Shown: positions 1 through 8,261, counted from the first letter of the stretch. The stretch: DNA of 48,564 bases from Verrucomicrobiota bacterium (GCA_003220055.1 QHRF01000058.1:1-48564); one strand, 5' to 3'. The notes: generated by a model from the letters alone, not told the origin. Program-made: numbers and translations.

Positions 1-621
1 TTCCGGACCAGCCGCCGCGGCCGCTTCAGCCTCGGCCGCAACCGGCTCTTCTTCGATCACCGGCGCCATCACCGAAAACGCCGTCAAGTCAGGCTGAACT
101 TTTGCGATCACACCCGACGGAAGTTTAATGTCACGAACGTGAATCGAATTGCCGATGTTCAACTCCGATACATCAACTGTAATTTTGTCCGGCAAATCGC
201 GTGGCAAACACTCAATCGCCAGCGCGCGCAAATTCTGTTCGAGCAGACCGCCGAAATTCTTCACGCCTGTTGGGACGCCAAGCGCTTCGAGCGGAACGTC
301 GGCTTGAATTTTCTCGTCCATTGAAATCGCGTGAAAATCGACGTGAAGAACATCGCCGCCGACCGGCGAATGCTGAACTTCCTGTAACAGCGCAGTGCGC
401 GTTGCTTTTTCGCCGGCGATTTCCAGTTCCACCAAAATGTTTTCGCCCGAGGCATGACTGAGCATGGCGTTAATATCGCGCGCGGAAACCTGGAGCGGCT
501 GCGATTTTTCTTTTCCACCGTAGACAACGGCCGGAACAATGCCGCGCGCTTTCAATCGGCGCGCAGCGGAACGTCCCGTGGCCGACCGCGGTTCTGCTTT
601 GAGTTTAACTTGCTTTGCCAT
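1..621 (-). CDS. rplY: 50S ribosomal protein L25 / Ctc family, C-terminus cut by window edge
   Basis: This is the 5S rRNA-binding protein of the large subunit, in the long Ctc form. The ATG is at 621 and the frame runs open to base 1, giving at least 207 residues, so the stop lies outside the window. The N-terminus (MAKQVKLKAEPR) and a following GRSAARRLKARGIVPAVVYG stretch are typical of the L25 beta-barrel domain. The rest matches the CTC C-terminal domain and ends in an acidic, Ala-rich tail. The broken prs gene lies 5 bases upstream on the same strand, which is the common prs-rplY order, so the two were probably co-transcribed. Confidence 0.92.
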   Translation of the reverse strand, partial: MAKQVKLKAEPRSATGRSAARRLKARGIVPAVVYGGKEKSQPLQVSARDINAMLSHASGENILVELEIAGEKATRTALLQEVQHSPVGGDVLHVDFHAISMDEKIQADVPLEALGVPTGVKNFGGLLEQNLRALAIECLPRDLPDKITVDVSELNIGNSIHVRDIKLPSGVIAKVQPDLTAFSVMAPVIEEEPVAAEAEAAAAAGPE

Positions 622-626
622 GTTCG

Positions 627-1476
627 TTAGGTGTCGATCTTAAACAGCGACGAGACGGACTCATCGTTATGGATCCGTTTCATCCCCTCCCCGAGGAGCT
701 CGGAGACGCAGAGCACGGTGGTTTTAAATCCTTCCACCGGGCGCACCGGCGTGCTGTTGGTCGTTATTAATTCCTCAATTTTGGACTTTTGCAACCGGGG
801 GATGGCGACATCGACCAGGACCGCGTGCGAGACGCCAGCGTAGATTTTCTTGGCCCCGCGCTTTTTCAAAAGCTCTGCCGCCGAGGTAAGCGTTCCGGCG
901 GTCTCGGTAAGATCGTCCACCAGGAGTACATCGTGATCTTTGACTTCGCCGATCAGGTAGAGTGCTTAAACCGCCGATGTCCGGTGAAACGACGACGGTC
1001 TTGCCGGTGAGCATTTGCCGGAGGTACTTAATTAGTACGGGCAGTGAATAGAGATGGTCTACCGGGATGTCGAAAAAGCCCTGCACCTGCTGGGCGTGCA
1101 GGTCCATCGTCAGCACGCGATTGACCCCGGCCGCGCAAAGCAGGTTCGCAATTAATTTCGCTGTAATCGGGACGCGCGGTTTATCTTTGCGGTCCTGGCG
1201 TGCGTAGCCAAAAAACGGTATCACCGCGGTGATCCGATCGGCGCTGGCGCGTCGCGCGGCATCCACCATGATGAGCAGTTCCATCAAATGCTCATTGCTC
1301 GGGGGCGATGTCGGTTGAATGAGAAAAACGTCGCGGCCACGAACATTCTCCTCGATCATCACGTACGTCTCGCCATCGGGGAACGAGCTAATCGTGGCCT
1401 GGCCAAGCGGGACGCCGATATATTTGCAAATGCGCTCGGCCAGCTCGCGATTGGCGGTGCCGCTAAAGACCTTCAT
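627..1476 (-). pseudogene. prs: ribose-phosphate pyrophosphokinase, internal deletion and frameshift
   Basis: PRPP synthase makes PRPP from ribose 5-phosphate and ATP. The 5' part reads [16 protein letters not shown] through the FGYARQDRK and KPRVPITAK region to the pyrophosphate loop SPDIGG (about base 970). The 3' part resumes in another frame with [21 protein letters not shown], the ribose-phosphate loop, and continues normally to the stop at 627. Compared with Bacillus-type Prs, about 29 residues between these blocks are missing, including the KRR catalytic loop. The frame is also lost, so neither half can form an active enzyme. A start at 1497 is also possible. Either the gene is truly broken or the assembly lost about 86 bp here. 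Family identity is certain. Confidence 0.88.
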
Positions 1477-1568
1477 TTCTGGCTGAAGCGCGAACATGAG
1501 GGGCTAAATTAGGCGTGCGACCTCAATATTGGCAATGAACAACTTGCCAGAAAGGAACTCTTTAGCGA

Positions 1569-2534
1569 ATGGTACCAGCCTCCATGAACGCTGACGTAAT
1601 CCGCACCGAGCGACCCGCGACCAATTCGCGACTGTTCGCGCACACACGCTGGGACGCACTTCCCACCACGGCCGGCCTTTTTCACCTCGCCTATTTTCTG
1701 GGGCTCTTCTTTTTGTACCCGCACGCGCCGCTCTGGGTGATGCTGATTCTCGGTTTCATCTACTCACTGATGGTGAACGCCAACATCAATGGGATTGGTC
1801 ACAACTTCATCCATAACCCATTTTTCCGCGCCAAAACTCTGAACCGCCTTTTTGGAGTCACGCAGTCCGTCGCGTGTTGTTTTTCGCAGACGTATTACGA
1901 CGCCGTGCACATGCGGCACCACAAAGGCAATTCGGACCGGCAAGACGAAAGTGGTGACACCATTGATTGGTTGTCGATCTATCGCCACGGCCACGACGGG
2001 GAAGCGGAAAATCCTTGGAGCTATGTTTTCCTCGGTTTCTTTCGAGACGACGTCGGCGCGATTCGAGGAGAGTTACGCAAACGCGGCAATGGCGATTTAT
2101 TTTGGGGAAATATCGAGCTCGCCGCATTCGCCATCACCCTGCTGGTGATGTTTTTCTTCAATTGGCGATACGTGATCTTCTTTATGGTTCCGTTCTGGTA
2201 TCTCGGCCATTGTTTCAGTTATTTGAACGGTTACTACCGCCACTACGGCGCGAACCCGGACAAACCAATCGCCTGGGGCGTGAGCAGCTACGGAAAAATC
2301 TACAACTGGCTCTTTTTCTACAACGGCTACCACGCCGAACACCATTTCCGGCCGAAAGTGCATTGGACAAAAATGGAAGCCTTCCGCCAAAGCATTGCTG
2401 AGTTGCAAAAAGAGGAAGGCGTTCGCACCATCAAACGCGCGCATATGCTCGGATTTTTAGATCCGGATTTACCGAAGCGCGGCGCCGCACAGGTAGGGGC
2501 GATTGACCTCAATCGCCCGCGGGCGGTTCGGTGA
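1569..2534 (+). CDS. membrane fatty acid desaturase
   Basis: This is a di-iron integral-membrane desaturase that introduces double bonds into acyl chains of lipids. The three histidine boxes are visible: HNFIH near residue 78, HMRHH near residue 115 and HAEHH near residue 257, with hydrophobic hairpins before the first and between the second and third. The length (321 residues, or 316 from the second ATG at 1584) is usual for the family. AGAAAGGA lies about 12 bases upstream of the first ATG. The last 15 or so codons run into a palindromic element at 2492-2546 that supplies the stop, so the native C-terminus probably ended near LDPDLPKRG. The substrate cannot be told from the sequence. Confidence 0.88.
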   Translation: MVPASMNADVIRTERPATNSRLFAHTRWDALPTTAGLFHLAYFLGLFFLYPHAPLWVMLILGFIYSLMVNANINGIGHNFIHNPFFRAKTLNRLFGVTQSVACCFSQTYYDAVHMRHHKGNSDRQDESGDTIDWLSIYRHGHDGEAENPWSYVFLGFFRDDVGAIRGELRKRGNGDLFWGNIELAAFAITLLVMFFFNWRYVIFFMVPFWYLGHCFSYLNGYYRHYGANPDKPIAWGVSSYGKIYNWLFFYNGYHAEHHFRPKVHWTKMEAFRQSIAELQKEEGVRTIKRAHMLGFLDPDLPKRGAAQVGAIDLNRPRAVR

Positions 2535-2546
2535 ACCGCCCCTACC
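2492..2546. repeat. folded palindromic element, copy 1 (REP-like)
   Basis: The outer arms GGTAGGGG and CCCCTACC enclose two perfect hairpins: GGGCGATTGA/TCAATCGCCC (2497-2518) and GGGCGGTTC/GAACCGCCC (2521-2541). A second copy is at 3657. It sits between two convergent genes and contributes stop codons to both (TGA at 2532-2534 forward, TAG at 2546-2548 reverse). It may also work as a bidirectional terminator. Confidence 0.88.
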
Positions 2547-2836
2547 TATTTCCCAAAACTCGCGCGCAGCTTTTCTTTCTTCGCTTCACAATCTTCCTGC
2601 AATCGCTTGATCTCACTGGCGAGTTGTTTCGCAAGCGATTCCGCTTCTTCGAACTTTCCAGTGTTTCGCGCCTTTTGAATTTCGCCTTTGAGAAAAAGTT
2701 CTTTCTCCGCGGTTCGCGCTTTGAATGTCGAATCGACCTCTGCGAGTTCTTTCTTCTGCTCGTCGGTTAACTTGACGATCGGCTGGCTCTTCGCGAGTCG
2801 CTCCATTGCCAGCTCATAAGCCGATTTCATTTCCAA
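2546..2836 (-). CDS. small coiled-coil protein of unknown function
   Basis: This is a 96-residue, very charged, almost wholly helical protein. It starts MEMKSAYELAMERL and carries heptad-like runs of Lys, Glu and Ala to the end. There is no signal peptide, membrane segment or metal motif. It is read convergently to the desaturase, and its TAG stop begins at the last base of the palindromic element. A cytoplasmic structural or regulatory role is possible, but nothing in the sequence names one. Its codon use matches the neighbours, and the regular coiled-coil pattern makes it a believable gene. Confidence 0.72.
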   Translation of the reverse strand: MEMKSAYELAMERLAKSQPIVKLTDEQKKELAEVDSTFKARTAEKELFLKGEIQKARNTGKFEEAESLAKQLASEIKRLQEDCEAKKEKLRASFGK

Positions 2837-2879
2837 CTCCTGCTCCTGCTCTTGCTCTTACTCGTAATCGAATCATCGT

Positions 2880-2889
2880 AAGATCGACA
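2880..2889 (+). repeat. AAGATCGACA motif overlapping a start codon
   Basis: This exact copy of the window-wide motif (12-mer TAAGATCGACAT) covers the 9 bases before the ATG at 2889 and its first base. It replaces any recognisable Shine-Dalgarno sequence for the HAD hydrolase gene. Confidence 0.7.
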
Positions 2890-3671
2890 TGGAAATCAAA
2901 CTTCTCAGCATCGATTTCGACGGCACGCTCGTCTCGCGCGTGAGCGAACCGGTCCTGGACGAGCGCTGCATGCAATTGATCCGCGATTTGCAAAACGGCG
3001 GCGTTCTTTTCGCGATTAACACCGGCCGCTCGGTCGATCTGCTCGAATCCGGCCTGACCGATTTCGAATTTCCGGTGCGTCCTGATTTTATCTTAACGAC
3101 GGAACGCGAGGTTTTCCGTCCGGGGAACAACAGCGAAAAATGGGAACCGTTCGGCGATTGGAACGAGCGCTGCGCGCGCGACCATGCCGAATTGTTTTCG
3201 TCCGCCGAATCAATTCTGGCTGAACTTGTCGATTTCGTGACCCAGAAAACCAAAGCCCAGCTAATTTATCACTCCCAGGGGCTGGAGGGCTTGCGGGCGG
3301 AGAGCGACCAGGAAATGGACCGCATCGTTGAGTTTATCGAAGAGACGCGCACGAAAGAGCCGAAGTTCAATTATCAGCGCAACACGATTTATCTTCGTTT
3401 TTGTCACGCCGACTATCATAAAGGCGCAGCGTTGGCCGAGCTCGCGCGTCTGATCGACGTTCCGCGCGAGAACATTTTCGCCGCGGGCGATCATCATAAC
3501 GATATCTCGATGCTCAACGGTCAGGTCGCGGCCATGGCGGCCTGCCCGGCAAATGCGATCGAGGAAGTGAAGGCGGCGGTGCGCAAAGCAGGTGGCTATG
3601 TGGCGAAGCGGGAACATGGAGCCGGCGTTCACGAAGCGCTGCAATTTTTTCTTAATGGTAGGGGCGATTGA
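2889..3671 (+). CDS. HAD-superfamily hydrolase, Cof/IIB type
   Basis: This is probably a cytoplasmic phosphatase for sugar phosphates or similar small metabolites. Motif I is DFDGTL near residue 9, with the nucleophilic Asp and the acid/base Asp. Motif II is the Thr in AINTGRS. The C-terminal metal motif is GDHHNDISML near residue 200, and the segment between them has the size of a type IIB cap. The length (260) is normal. The final GRGD and stop come from palindromic copy 2, so the original C-terminus was slightly different. The substrate is unknown; sucrose-phosphatase-like and Cof-like proteins share this layout. Confidence 0.85.
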   Translation: MEIKLLSIDFDGTLVSRVSEPVLDERCMQLIRDLQNGGVLFAINTGRSVDLLESGLTDFEFPVRPDFILTTEREVFRPGNNSEKWEPFGDWNERCARDHAELFSSAESILAELVDFVTQKTKAQLIYHSQGLEGLRAESDQEMDRIVEFIEETRTKEPKFNYQRNTIYLRFCHADYHKGAALAELARLIDVPRENIFAAGDHHNDISMLNGQVAAMAACPANAIEEVKAAVRKAGGYVAKREHGAGVHEALQFFLNGRGD

Positions 3672-3713
3672 CCTCAATCGCCCGGGCCCGGGCGGTCGGT
3701 GACCCGCCCTACC
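3657..3713. repeat. folded palindromic element, copy 2 (REP-like)
   Basis: The first 27 bases are identical to copy 1 at 2492. The two then differ by a few extra GC bases at the centre (CGGGCCCG) and small changes in the second hairpin. It lies between convergent genes and again provides both stops: TGA at 3669-3671 for the HAD gene and TAG (complement of 3709-3711) for the membrane protein. Confidence 0.88.
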
Positions 3714-4434
3714 CCGTGGTTGCCAGGGCAATCGGCGCATCGGCCTCCACTTTTCCGGCGAAGCGATTCGTCATGTAAGTCAGGAGCAAGACCCAAAACG
3801 AAAGTGCGAGTCCGAACAACGGGAATTGGAGCGCGAGCGGCAGCGAATAGATAGTGGCCATCAACGGAATCCAAACGGCCCAGGTCGCAAGCAATGTCGG
3901 AAATATTTTGTCGCGATAATGCGGCCAGGTGAAGAGATCCCGGATCGGCCGTATCGAGATTCCGCTGTTTTTCCATTCGTAAGTCAGAACGCCGAACGGC
4001 GCGGCGAACAGAACGTTATAGCCAAATTGGTCGATGAAGATTTTGCCGAGCACTACCGGGACCGTCGCGACATCGCCCAACCAATTGGCTTCCGTGCGGT
4101 AGAGAAGATCGACGAGTGATCCATCGAATCCCCAAACCGGAATCGTAAAGGCCAGATTGCGAAGATTTCCTATTTGGGGACGACCACGTTGAAAAAACAG
4201 GACGAGAAAAATTTCCGGAAGAATAGCGCCGGCAAAAACCGAGGCGCAAACGACAAACATCAAACCGTGGGCGCGCTTAAATTCAGCCAGATTACGCAGT
4301 GCATCAGCCACTGATGAATTCGTATAAAACGCGATCGCGAGCGCGAGCATGATCGCCTGAATAATGAGCGCCGGTTTCGCGTTCGCCCGGGCCGCCTCCC
4401 AACCGATCATGAGCGGCGTGCGGGATTTGGGCAT
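3709..4434 (-). CDS. polytopic membrane protein, possibly Mpv17-like
   Basis: This 241-residue protein has about five or six hydrophobic segments (near residues 22-38, 55-80, 90-105, 140-155, 185-205 and 208-228). The second half has features reminiscent of the Mpv17/PMP22 family: KIFIDQFGYN followed by an AP pair, a later WAVWIP, and a final FWVLLLTYM helix. This resemblance is only suggestive. It is convergent with the HAD gene and divergent from the lipoprotein at 4535. The C-terminus ends inside the palindromic element. No transport or enzymatic motif was seen. Confidence 0.68.
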   Translation of the reverse strand: MPKSRTPLMIGWEAARANAKPALIIQAIMLALAIAFYTNSSVADALRNLAEFKRAHGLMFVVCASVFAGAILPEIFLVLFFQRGRPQIGNLRNLAFTIPVWGFDGSLVDLLYRTEANWLGDVATVPVVLGKIFIDQFGYNVLFAAPFGVLTYEWKNSGISIRPIRDLFTWPHYRDKIFPTLLATWAVWIPLMATIYSLPLALQFPLFGLALSFWVLLLTYMTNRFAGKVEADAPIALATTG

Positions 4435-4534
4435 GGCGGGAGATACTTCCGAGCAAAGCCCGGGTTCAAGATTTTTCCGACATCCGGCGCGAGATCACGG
4501 TTGACAGCGATCCGTTTCTTCCCACACTCCGCCG

Positions 4535-5179
4535 ATGTTTTTCTCCAAATACCTTCGCTGGATCTTAGTTCTTCCCCTTCTTGTGCTCGTCGGTTGCGTT
4601 CAGCAGCCTCTGAGTTCGGTGGATAGAACAAAATACAAGACCGTCGCGCTCGATCCCACGATCAAGGTGCCCGATTATTACGTTTACCGCGACATCACCG
4701 GGAAACGTTCCCGCGGAATGGTCGGCGGCGTTCTGGGATTATTGATCGGCGCCGCATCCGAAGGTCCGGGATTCAAGAGGTTCGACGCCGCCGCTTCAAA
4801 AAATCCGATCGACATCCGCACTGTCGTTCGCCGTCACATGGATGGCGCCTTACGAACGGCGCAGTTTTTGAAAGTTGTATCCACGAATCCAGACACGACT
4901 CTTAGAATTGAGGTTACTGGTTACGGGCTCGGTCCGGTTCACGGACGCGAGCTGGGCGCGATGATCGCGGCCAGGGCAATGTTGGTCGGTCGCGATGGAA
5001 AAACCATCTGGAAGAAAGACGAGTGGGCGGTGAGCGACACGACAACATCTTTGGAAAATCTGGAAGCCAATCCAAAACTCTGGCCACGTATGGCCGATGA
5101 AGCGGCGGAATCGCTCGCGCGAAAATTAATTCTCTACACCAGCAAGAGCACCCGGACCGCGGCAGAGCCTTTCATGTGA
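4535..5179 (+). CDS. lipoprotein of unknown function
   Basis: This protein is exported and lipid-anchored: a hydrophobic signal peptide ends in the lipobox LVGC (Cys about residue 21). The mature part has a Gly-rich hydrophobic stretch (residues 60-80, GMVGGVLGLLIGAA) and then a mixed alpha/beta domain. It resembles envelope lipoproteins that measure or bind periplasmic ligands, but no family was recognised. Its last codons, ATG TGA, overlap the GTG start of the next lipoprotein gene, so the two are translationally linked. Confidence 0.78.
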   Translation: MFFSKYLRWILVLPLLVLVGCVQQPLSSVDRTKYKTVALDPTIKVPDYYVYRDITGKRSRGMVGGVLGLLIGAASEGPGFKRFDAAASKNPIDIRTVVRRHMDGALRTAQFLKVVSTNPDTTLRIEVTGYGLGPVHGRELGAMIAARAMLVGRDGKTIWKKDEWAVSDTTTSLENLEANPKLWPRMADEAAESLARKLILYTSKSTRTAAEPFM

Positions 5180-5523
5180 GAAAACACCTGACTGTTTGTC
5201 TCGCCGTCATCACCGCCATTCTGTTGTTGAGCGGATGCCAGATGGCGGAGCCGCGTCCAGCCGGCGTCTCGCACTTCATCTCACTCTCCGTTTCGCCGGT
5301 TTACCCAAAGAGTTTCGACATCACCGCCGCCGCCGATCATTCGTTCTATGGCCATTTTTCGGTGGAGGAACTGAAAGAGGCCTGGCGAAAAAAGGCGGCA
5401 GAGGTGGCGAAAGGCCGGAAATTCAAAATCTCATCGTTGGTCGTACACGACAACGAAACCGATATCGGCGGGTGGCCGACAAAGTCTCGCAGCGTATCAG
5501 GGACAATTACGCTGATCGATTAG
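5176..5523 (+). CDS. small lipoprotein, second gene of a pair
   Basis: This 115-residue protein starts with GTG, overlapping the previous stop by four bases. It has a signal peptide with lipobox LSGC (Cys about 21). The mature part is short and soluble, with an SHFISLSVSPV strand pattern and a small helical segment EELKEAWRKKAAEVAKG. No family was recognised. The tight overlap suggests that it works with the 4535 lipoprotein, perhaps as a complex at the outer membrane; that is inference only. Confidence 0.75.
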   Translation: MRKHLTVCLAVITAILLLSGCQMAEPRPAGVSHFISLSVSPVYPKSFDITAAADHSFYGHFSVEELKEAWRKKAAEVAKGRKFKISSLVVHDNETDIGGWPTKSRSVSGTITLID

Positions 5524-5545
5524 CAAACAGCGGCAATCGCCCGAA

Positions 5546-5722
5546 TCACCACTTCACGCTGGCGTTCGGACCTGCGCCAGCCCCCGGCTGGAGACGGCTT
5601 TCCTCGCCAGTCTTTTCGCCTGGAACTGGATCGCCACTGGCAGTGGTCGAGCTAGTCGACGCGCAACCGCTGAATCCGCAAATGGCGGCCGTGAGAATGG
5701 CTAACATCAAAAGATATTTCAT
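5546..5722 (-). CDS. 58-codon lipoprotein
   Basis: The ATG at 5722 begins MKYLLMLAILTAAICGF followed by SGC, a complete lipoprotein signal with Cys at residue 20. About 38 mature residues follow, rich in Ser, Thr, Gly and Pro (ASTSSTTASGDPVPGEK), ending in SVKW. There is no folded domain, so it resembles the many small entericidin-like or spacer lipoproteins of Gram-negative bacteria. It is convergent with the 5176 gene (22 bases between stops) and divergent from rlmN. The support is the signal-peptide pattern alone. Confidence 0.62.
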   Translation of the reverse strand: MKYLLMLAILTAAICGFSGCASTSSTTASGDPVPGEKTGEESRLQPGAGAGPNASVKW

Positions 5723-5817
5723 TCGGCTCGGAACCTAACCAGCACCGCGTTTTTCTCCACCAAAATTGTGTGCCCTCCGCAAGATTGCTGGCAACGACGA
5801 ACGCCGTAGCTTTCCTC

Positions 5818-6900
5818 GTGGCCGCGAACGCAAAAATCGACATCAGGTCGCTCCAGTTTCAGGAACTCGAGGACAAGGTCCGCGAATTTGGTGAGCCACT
5901 TTACCGGGCGCGGCAAATCGCAGACTGGCTCTACCAAAAGCGCGTTCAGTCGTTCGATGAAATGACCGATTTACCGCAGGAATTTCGAAGCCGCCTCGCA
6001 GAGCAATTCGACTTTAGCAAAAGCGCGATTGTCCGGGTGCTCGGTTCACACGATACAACCCGCAAATTTCTCCTTCGCCTAAATGACGAAAGCTTAATCG
6101 AAACCGTTTTAATTCCGGCGTCGCCGGCGCTCTATGGGTCGCGCTCGGACCGGCGGACGATCTGCGTTTCCACCCAGGTCGGCTGTGCCTACGGCTGCAA
6201 GTTTTGCGCAAGCGGCCTGGACGGATTCAGCCGCAACCTCAAGCCTAACGAAATTGTCGATCAAATCATCGCGGTCGAGCGCGAGACCGGCGAAAAGATC
6301 GACAACATCGTGTTCATGGGAATGGGCGAGCCGTTGGCAAATTTCGAGAACATGATGCGCGCGATTCGGATCATCAACGCGCCGTGGGGACTCGGGATCG
6401 GCGCGCGACACATCACCGTCTCGACTAGTGGACTTGCGCCCCAGATTCGAAAGCTTGCCGATGAACCGTTACAAATCCGGCTCGCCATTTCCTTGCATGG
6501 CGCGACTGACGCGGTCCGTAACCAGATCATGCCGATCAACCGCCGTTACAATGTCGAGACGTTGCTTGCGGTCTGCGACTATTACGCCTCGCGAAAAAAG
6601 CAGCGTCTGACCTTCGAATACATTTTGATTGCGGGTGTGAATGATGTCGATGAGCAAGCGCGCGCGCTGGCTCGCCACGCCAAACGGCTTTCCGCAAAAG
6701 TGAATCTGATCCCCTACAACACTGTGCACGGTTTGGTCTGGTCGCGCCCGGCGCAAGATCGACAGGAAAAGTTTTTGTCGATCTTACGCGAACATGGAGT
6801 CGCGGCGACATTGCGACGCGAGAAAGGCCACGACATCGATGCGGCCTGCGGACAGTTGCGTTTGCAAACGAAACGCGAGCTGGAAACCGCAAGTTCGTAA
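5818..6900 (+). CDS. rlmN: dual-specificity 23S rRNA/tRNA adenine-C2 methyltransferase RlmN
   Basis: This radical-SAM enzyme methylates A2503 of 23S rRNA and A37 of some tRNAs. The [4Fe-4S] motif is present as GCAYGCKFCASG (Cys-x3-Cys-x2-Cys). GMGEPLAN follows as the SAM-binding segment, and the C-terminal HDIDAACGQLR carries the Cys that resolves the methyl-enzyme intermediate. The family usually begins just before the ...RSLQFQELEDKV segment, so the GTG at 5818 (360 residues) fits better than the GTG at 5770 (376 residues). The CDS contains three exact copies of the AAGATCGACA motif, two of them as an inverted pair at 6755-6785. Confidence 0.93.
   Translation: MAANAKIDIRSLQFQELEDKVREFGEPLYRARQIADWLYQKRVQSFDEMTDLPQEFRSRLAEQFDFSKSAIVRVLGSHDTTRKFLLRLNDESLIETVLIPASPALYGSRSDRRTICVSTQVGCAYGCKFCASGLDGFSRNLKPNEIVDQIIAVERETGEKIDNIVFMGMGEPLANFENMMRAIRIINAPWGLGIGARHITVSTSGLAPQIRKLADEPLQIRLAISLHGATDAVRNQIMPINRRYNVETLLAVCDYYASRKKQRLTFEYILIAGVNDVDEQARALARHAKRLSAKVNLIPYNTVHGLVWSRPAQDRQEKFLSILREHGVAATLRREKGHDIDAACGQLRLQTKRELETASS
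6755..6785. repeat. inverted pair of the AAGATCGACA motif
   Basis: AAGATCGACA at 6755-6764 and its complement TGTCGATCTT at 6776-6785 form a perfect 10-bp stem with an 11-base spacer (GGAAAAGTTTT). It lies inside the 3' part of rlmN and encodes QDRQEKFLSIL. Confidence 0.85.
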
Positions 6901-6949
6901 ATCGCGGAAAATTTTTGCGCATCAGGCGAAGCTGGCGTTTAGTCCGATT

Positions 6950-7621
6950 ATGTCCGACTTCGAGGGCGAACGAGAAGGAATCTGGGACGAATACGATTGG
7001 GAGCGTTTCCTCCGACAGCAGGACCAACGGACAGAAAAGTACATGGAGCTGCTGGAGAAGTACATCGACGATCCCCAGCGCGACGAAATCATCGCCCGAG
7101 AAATGGGCTGGACGCAGATTCTGGGCGATGGCGATTGGAGCGCAGAGGTCGATGCACTCTTGGACGAAGATTGGCGTTTACAAAATGACGAGACTCCAAG
7201 CGGCGCCGAGCAAAAGGCGACTGAAAGCTTTGAAGACAACATTCTCTATCGGGCAGCCTTCGCCTTGACGGTTTGGATCGACAAGCTGTTCGACCAAAAC
7301 GCCGCGCTCCAAAATGAACCGGCGGCGATCAAGCTGGCTACTCATGCGGCACTTGCGAGCGCGAAACTGGCGGCAGCCTTGAGCGATGATGATGTGGACG
7401 AACTTGGGATGACCATCGCCTATCTAAAACGCGCCCTGAAAGCGATCACTGTCTCGTTGGATTCAGCGGCCAAATTGGTCTCCGAGAAGCTGATCGCGGC
7501 CCGGCAGTATTCCGTTCTCCAGCAACGACTTTTCCAGGTGCGCGACGGGATTATTACGTTGATGGGGGAATATCGCGGCGAATGGCGTCGCCGTTACGGC
7601 TCCGAAGGTTTTCGGGGTTGA
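6950..7621 (+). CDS. acidic helical protein of unknown function
   Basis: This 223-residue protein begins MSDFEGEREGIWDEYDWERF. The N-terminal 80 residues are strongly acidic with many Trp and Tyr. The remainder is Ala- and Leu-rich helix (about 100-200), probably a four-helix bundle. There is no signal peptide and no cysteine or metal motif. It lies 49 bases after rlmN and 28 bases before the sigma factor gene, all in the same direction, so it may belong to the same transcript. No function can be assigned. The ATG at 6950 was chosen because the upstream codons lie in rlmN and are not protein-like. Confidence 0.75.
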   Translation: MSDFEGEREGIWDEYDWERFLRQQDQRTEKYMELLEKYIDDPQRDEIIAREMGWTQILGDGDWSAEVDALLDEDWRLQNDETPSGAEQKATESFEDNILYRAAFALTVWIDKLFDQNAALQNEPAAIKLATHAALASAKLAAALSDDDVDELGMTIAYLKRALKAITVSLDSAAKLVSEKLIAARQYSVLQQRLFQVRDGIITLMGEYRGEWRRRYGSEGFRG

Positions 7622-7649
7622 ATGAAATAGCCGCCAGTTCCGTCGAATT

Positions 7650-8261
7650 ATGCAAACGGAAACGACTCCGGCTCAAGCCGATGTGTCGGAACTGGACCTG
7701 GTGAGACGATGTCAAGCCGGCGAATCCGAGGCATTCGACCAGCTGGTAACCCGCTACCGGACAAGGGTATTCGCTATGATTTATAACATGGTCCATAACG
7801 AACAGGACGCCTGGGACCTGGCGCAGGAGAGCTTTGTCAAAGCCTGGAAATCGATCGGGCGCTTTCGCGGAAAGTCGTCGTTTTATACCTGGATTTATCG
7901 GATCGTCATGAACGTGACCATCGACTGGCTGCGTAAACGCCAAGTTAAAGCCGGCGGGGCCGAGTTTGATGACGCTATTCAGTTGAAAGACATCGATCCC
8001 GCATCTAAGACGGTGCCGAAAGCGGACCCGCTCCCACACCAGCGTCTGGAGCGGCAGGAAATCCGCGCCCGGATCGACCATGCTATCTCCCAACTCTCCC
8101 CCGAACACCGGGCAGTAATTTTAATGAAAGAAATCGAAGAAATGCAGTATCACGAAATCGCCGAAAGCCTGGGTTGCTCCATCGGCACGGTGATGTCGCG
8201 CCTGTTTTATGCCCGGAAGAAATTGCAGAATTCCCTGAGGGACGTTTATGAAAACGTTTGA
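7650..8261 (+). CDS. ECF-type RNA polymerase sigma factor (RpoE-like)
   Basis: This alternative sigma factor directs RNA polymerase to its own set of promoters. Region 2 is seen at residues 10-95 (LVRRCQAGESEAFDQLV, then DAWDLAQESFVKAW and FYTWIYRIVMNVTIDWLRKR). Region 4 is at 140-195 (EHRAVILMKEIEEMQYHEIA, with the helix-turn-helix SLGCSIGTVMSRLFYARK). The length of 203 is normal. The stop overlaps the next gene by 14 bases, the usual coupling of a sigma factor with its anti-sigma factor. Confidence 0.93.
   Translation: MQTETTPAQADVSELDLVRRCQAGESEAFDQLVTRYRTRVFAMIYNMVHNEQDAWDLAQESFVKAWKSIGRFRGKSSFYTWIYRIVMNVTIDWLRKRQVKAGGAEFDDAIQLKDIDPASKTVPKADPLPHQRLERQEIRARIDHAISQLSPEHRAVILMKEIEEMQYHEIAESLGCSIGTVMSRLFYARKKLQNSLRDVYENV

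Noticed and set aside
5196-5738. 180-residue plus-strand frame over the lipoprotein pair region
   Set aside because: Arg/Gly-rich, without family features, and overlaps both the 5176 lipoprotein (other frame) and the small minus-strand lipoprotein, which have proper signal peptides.
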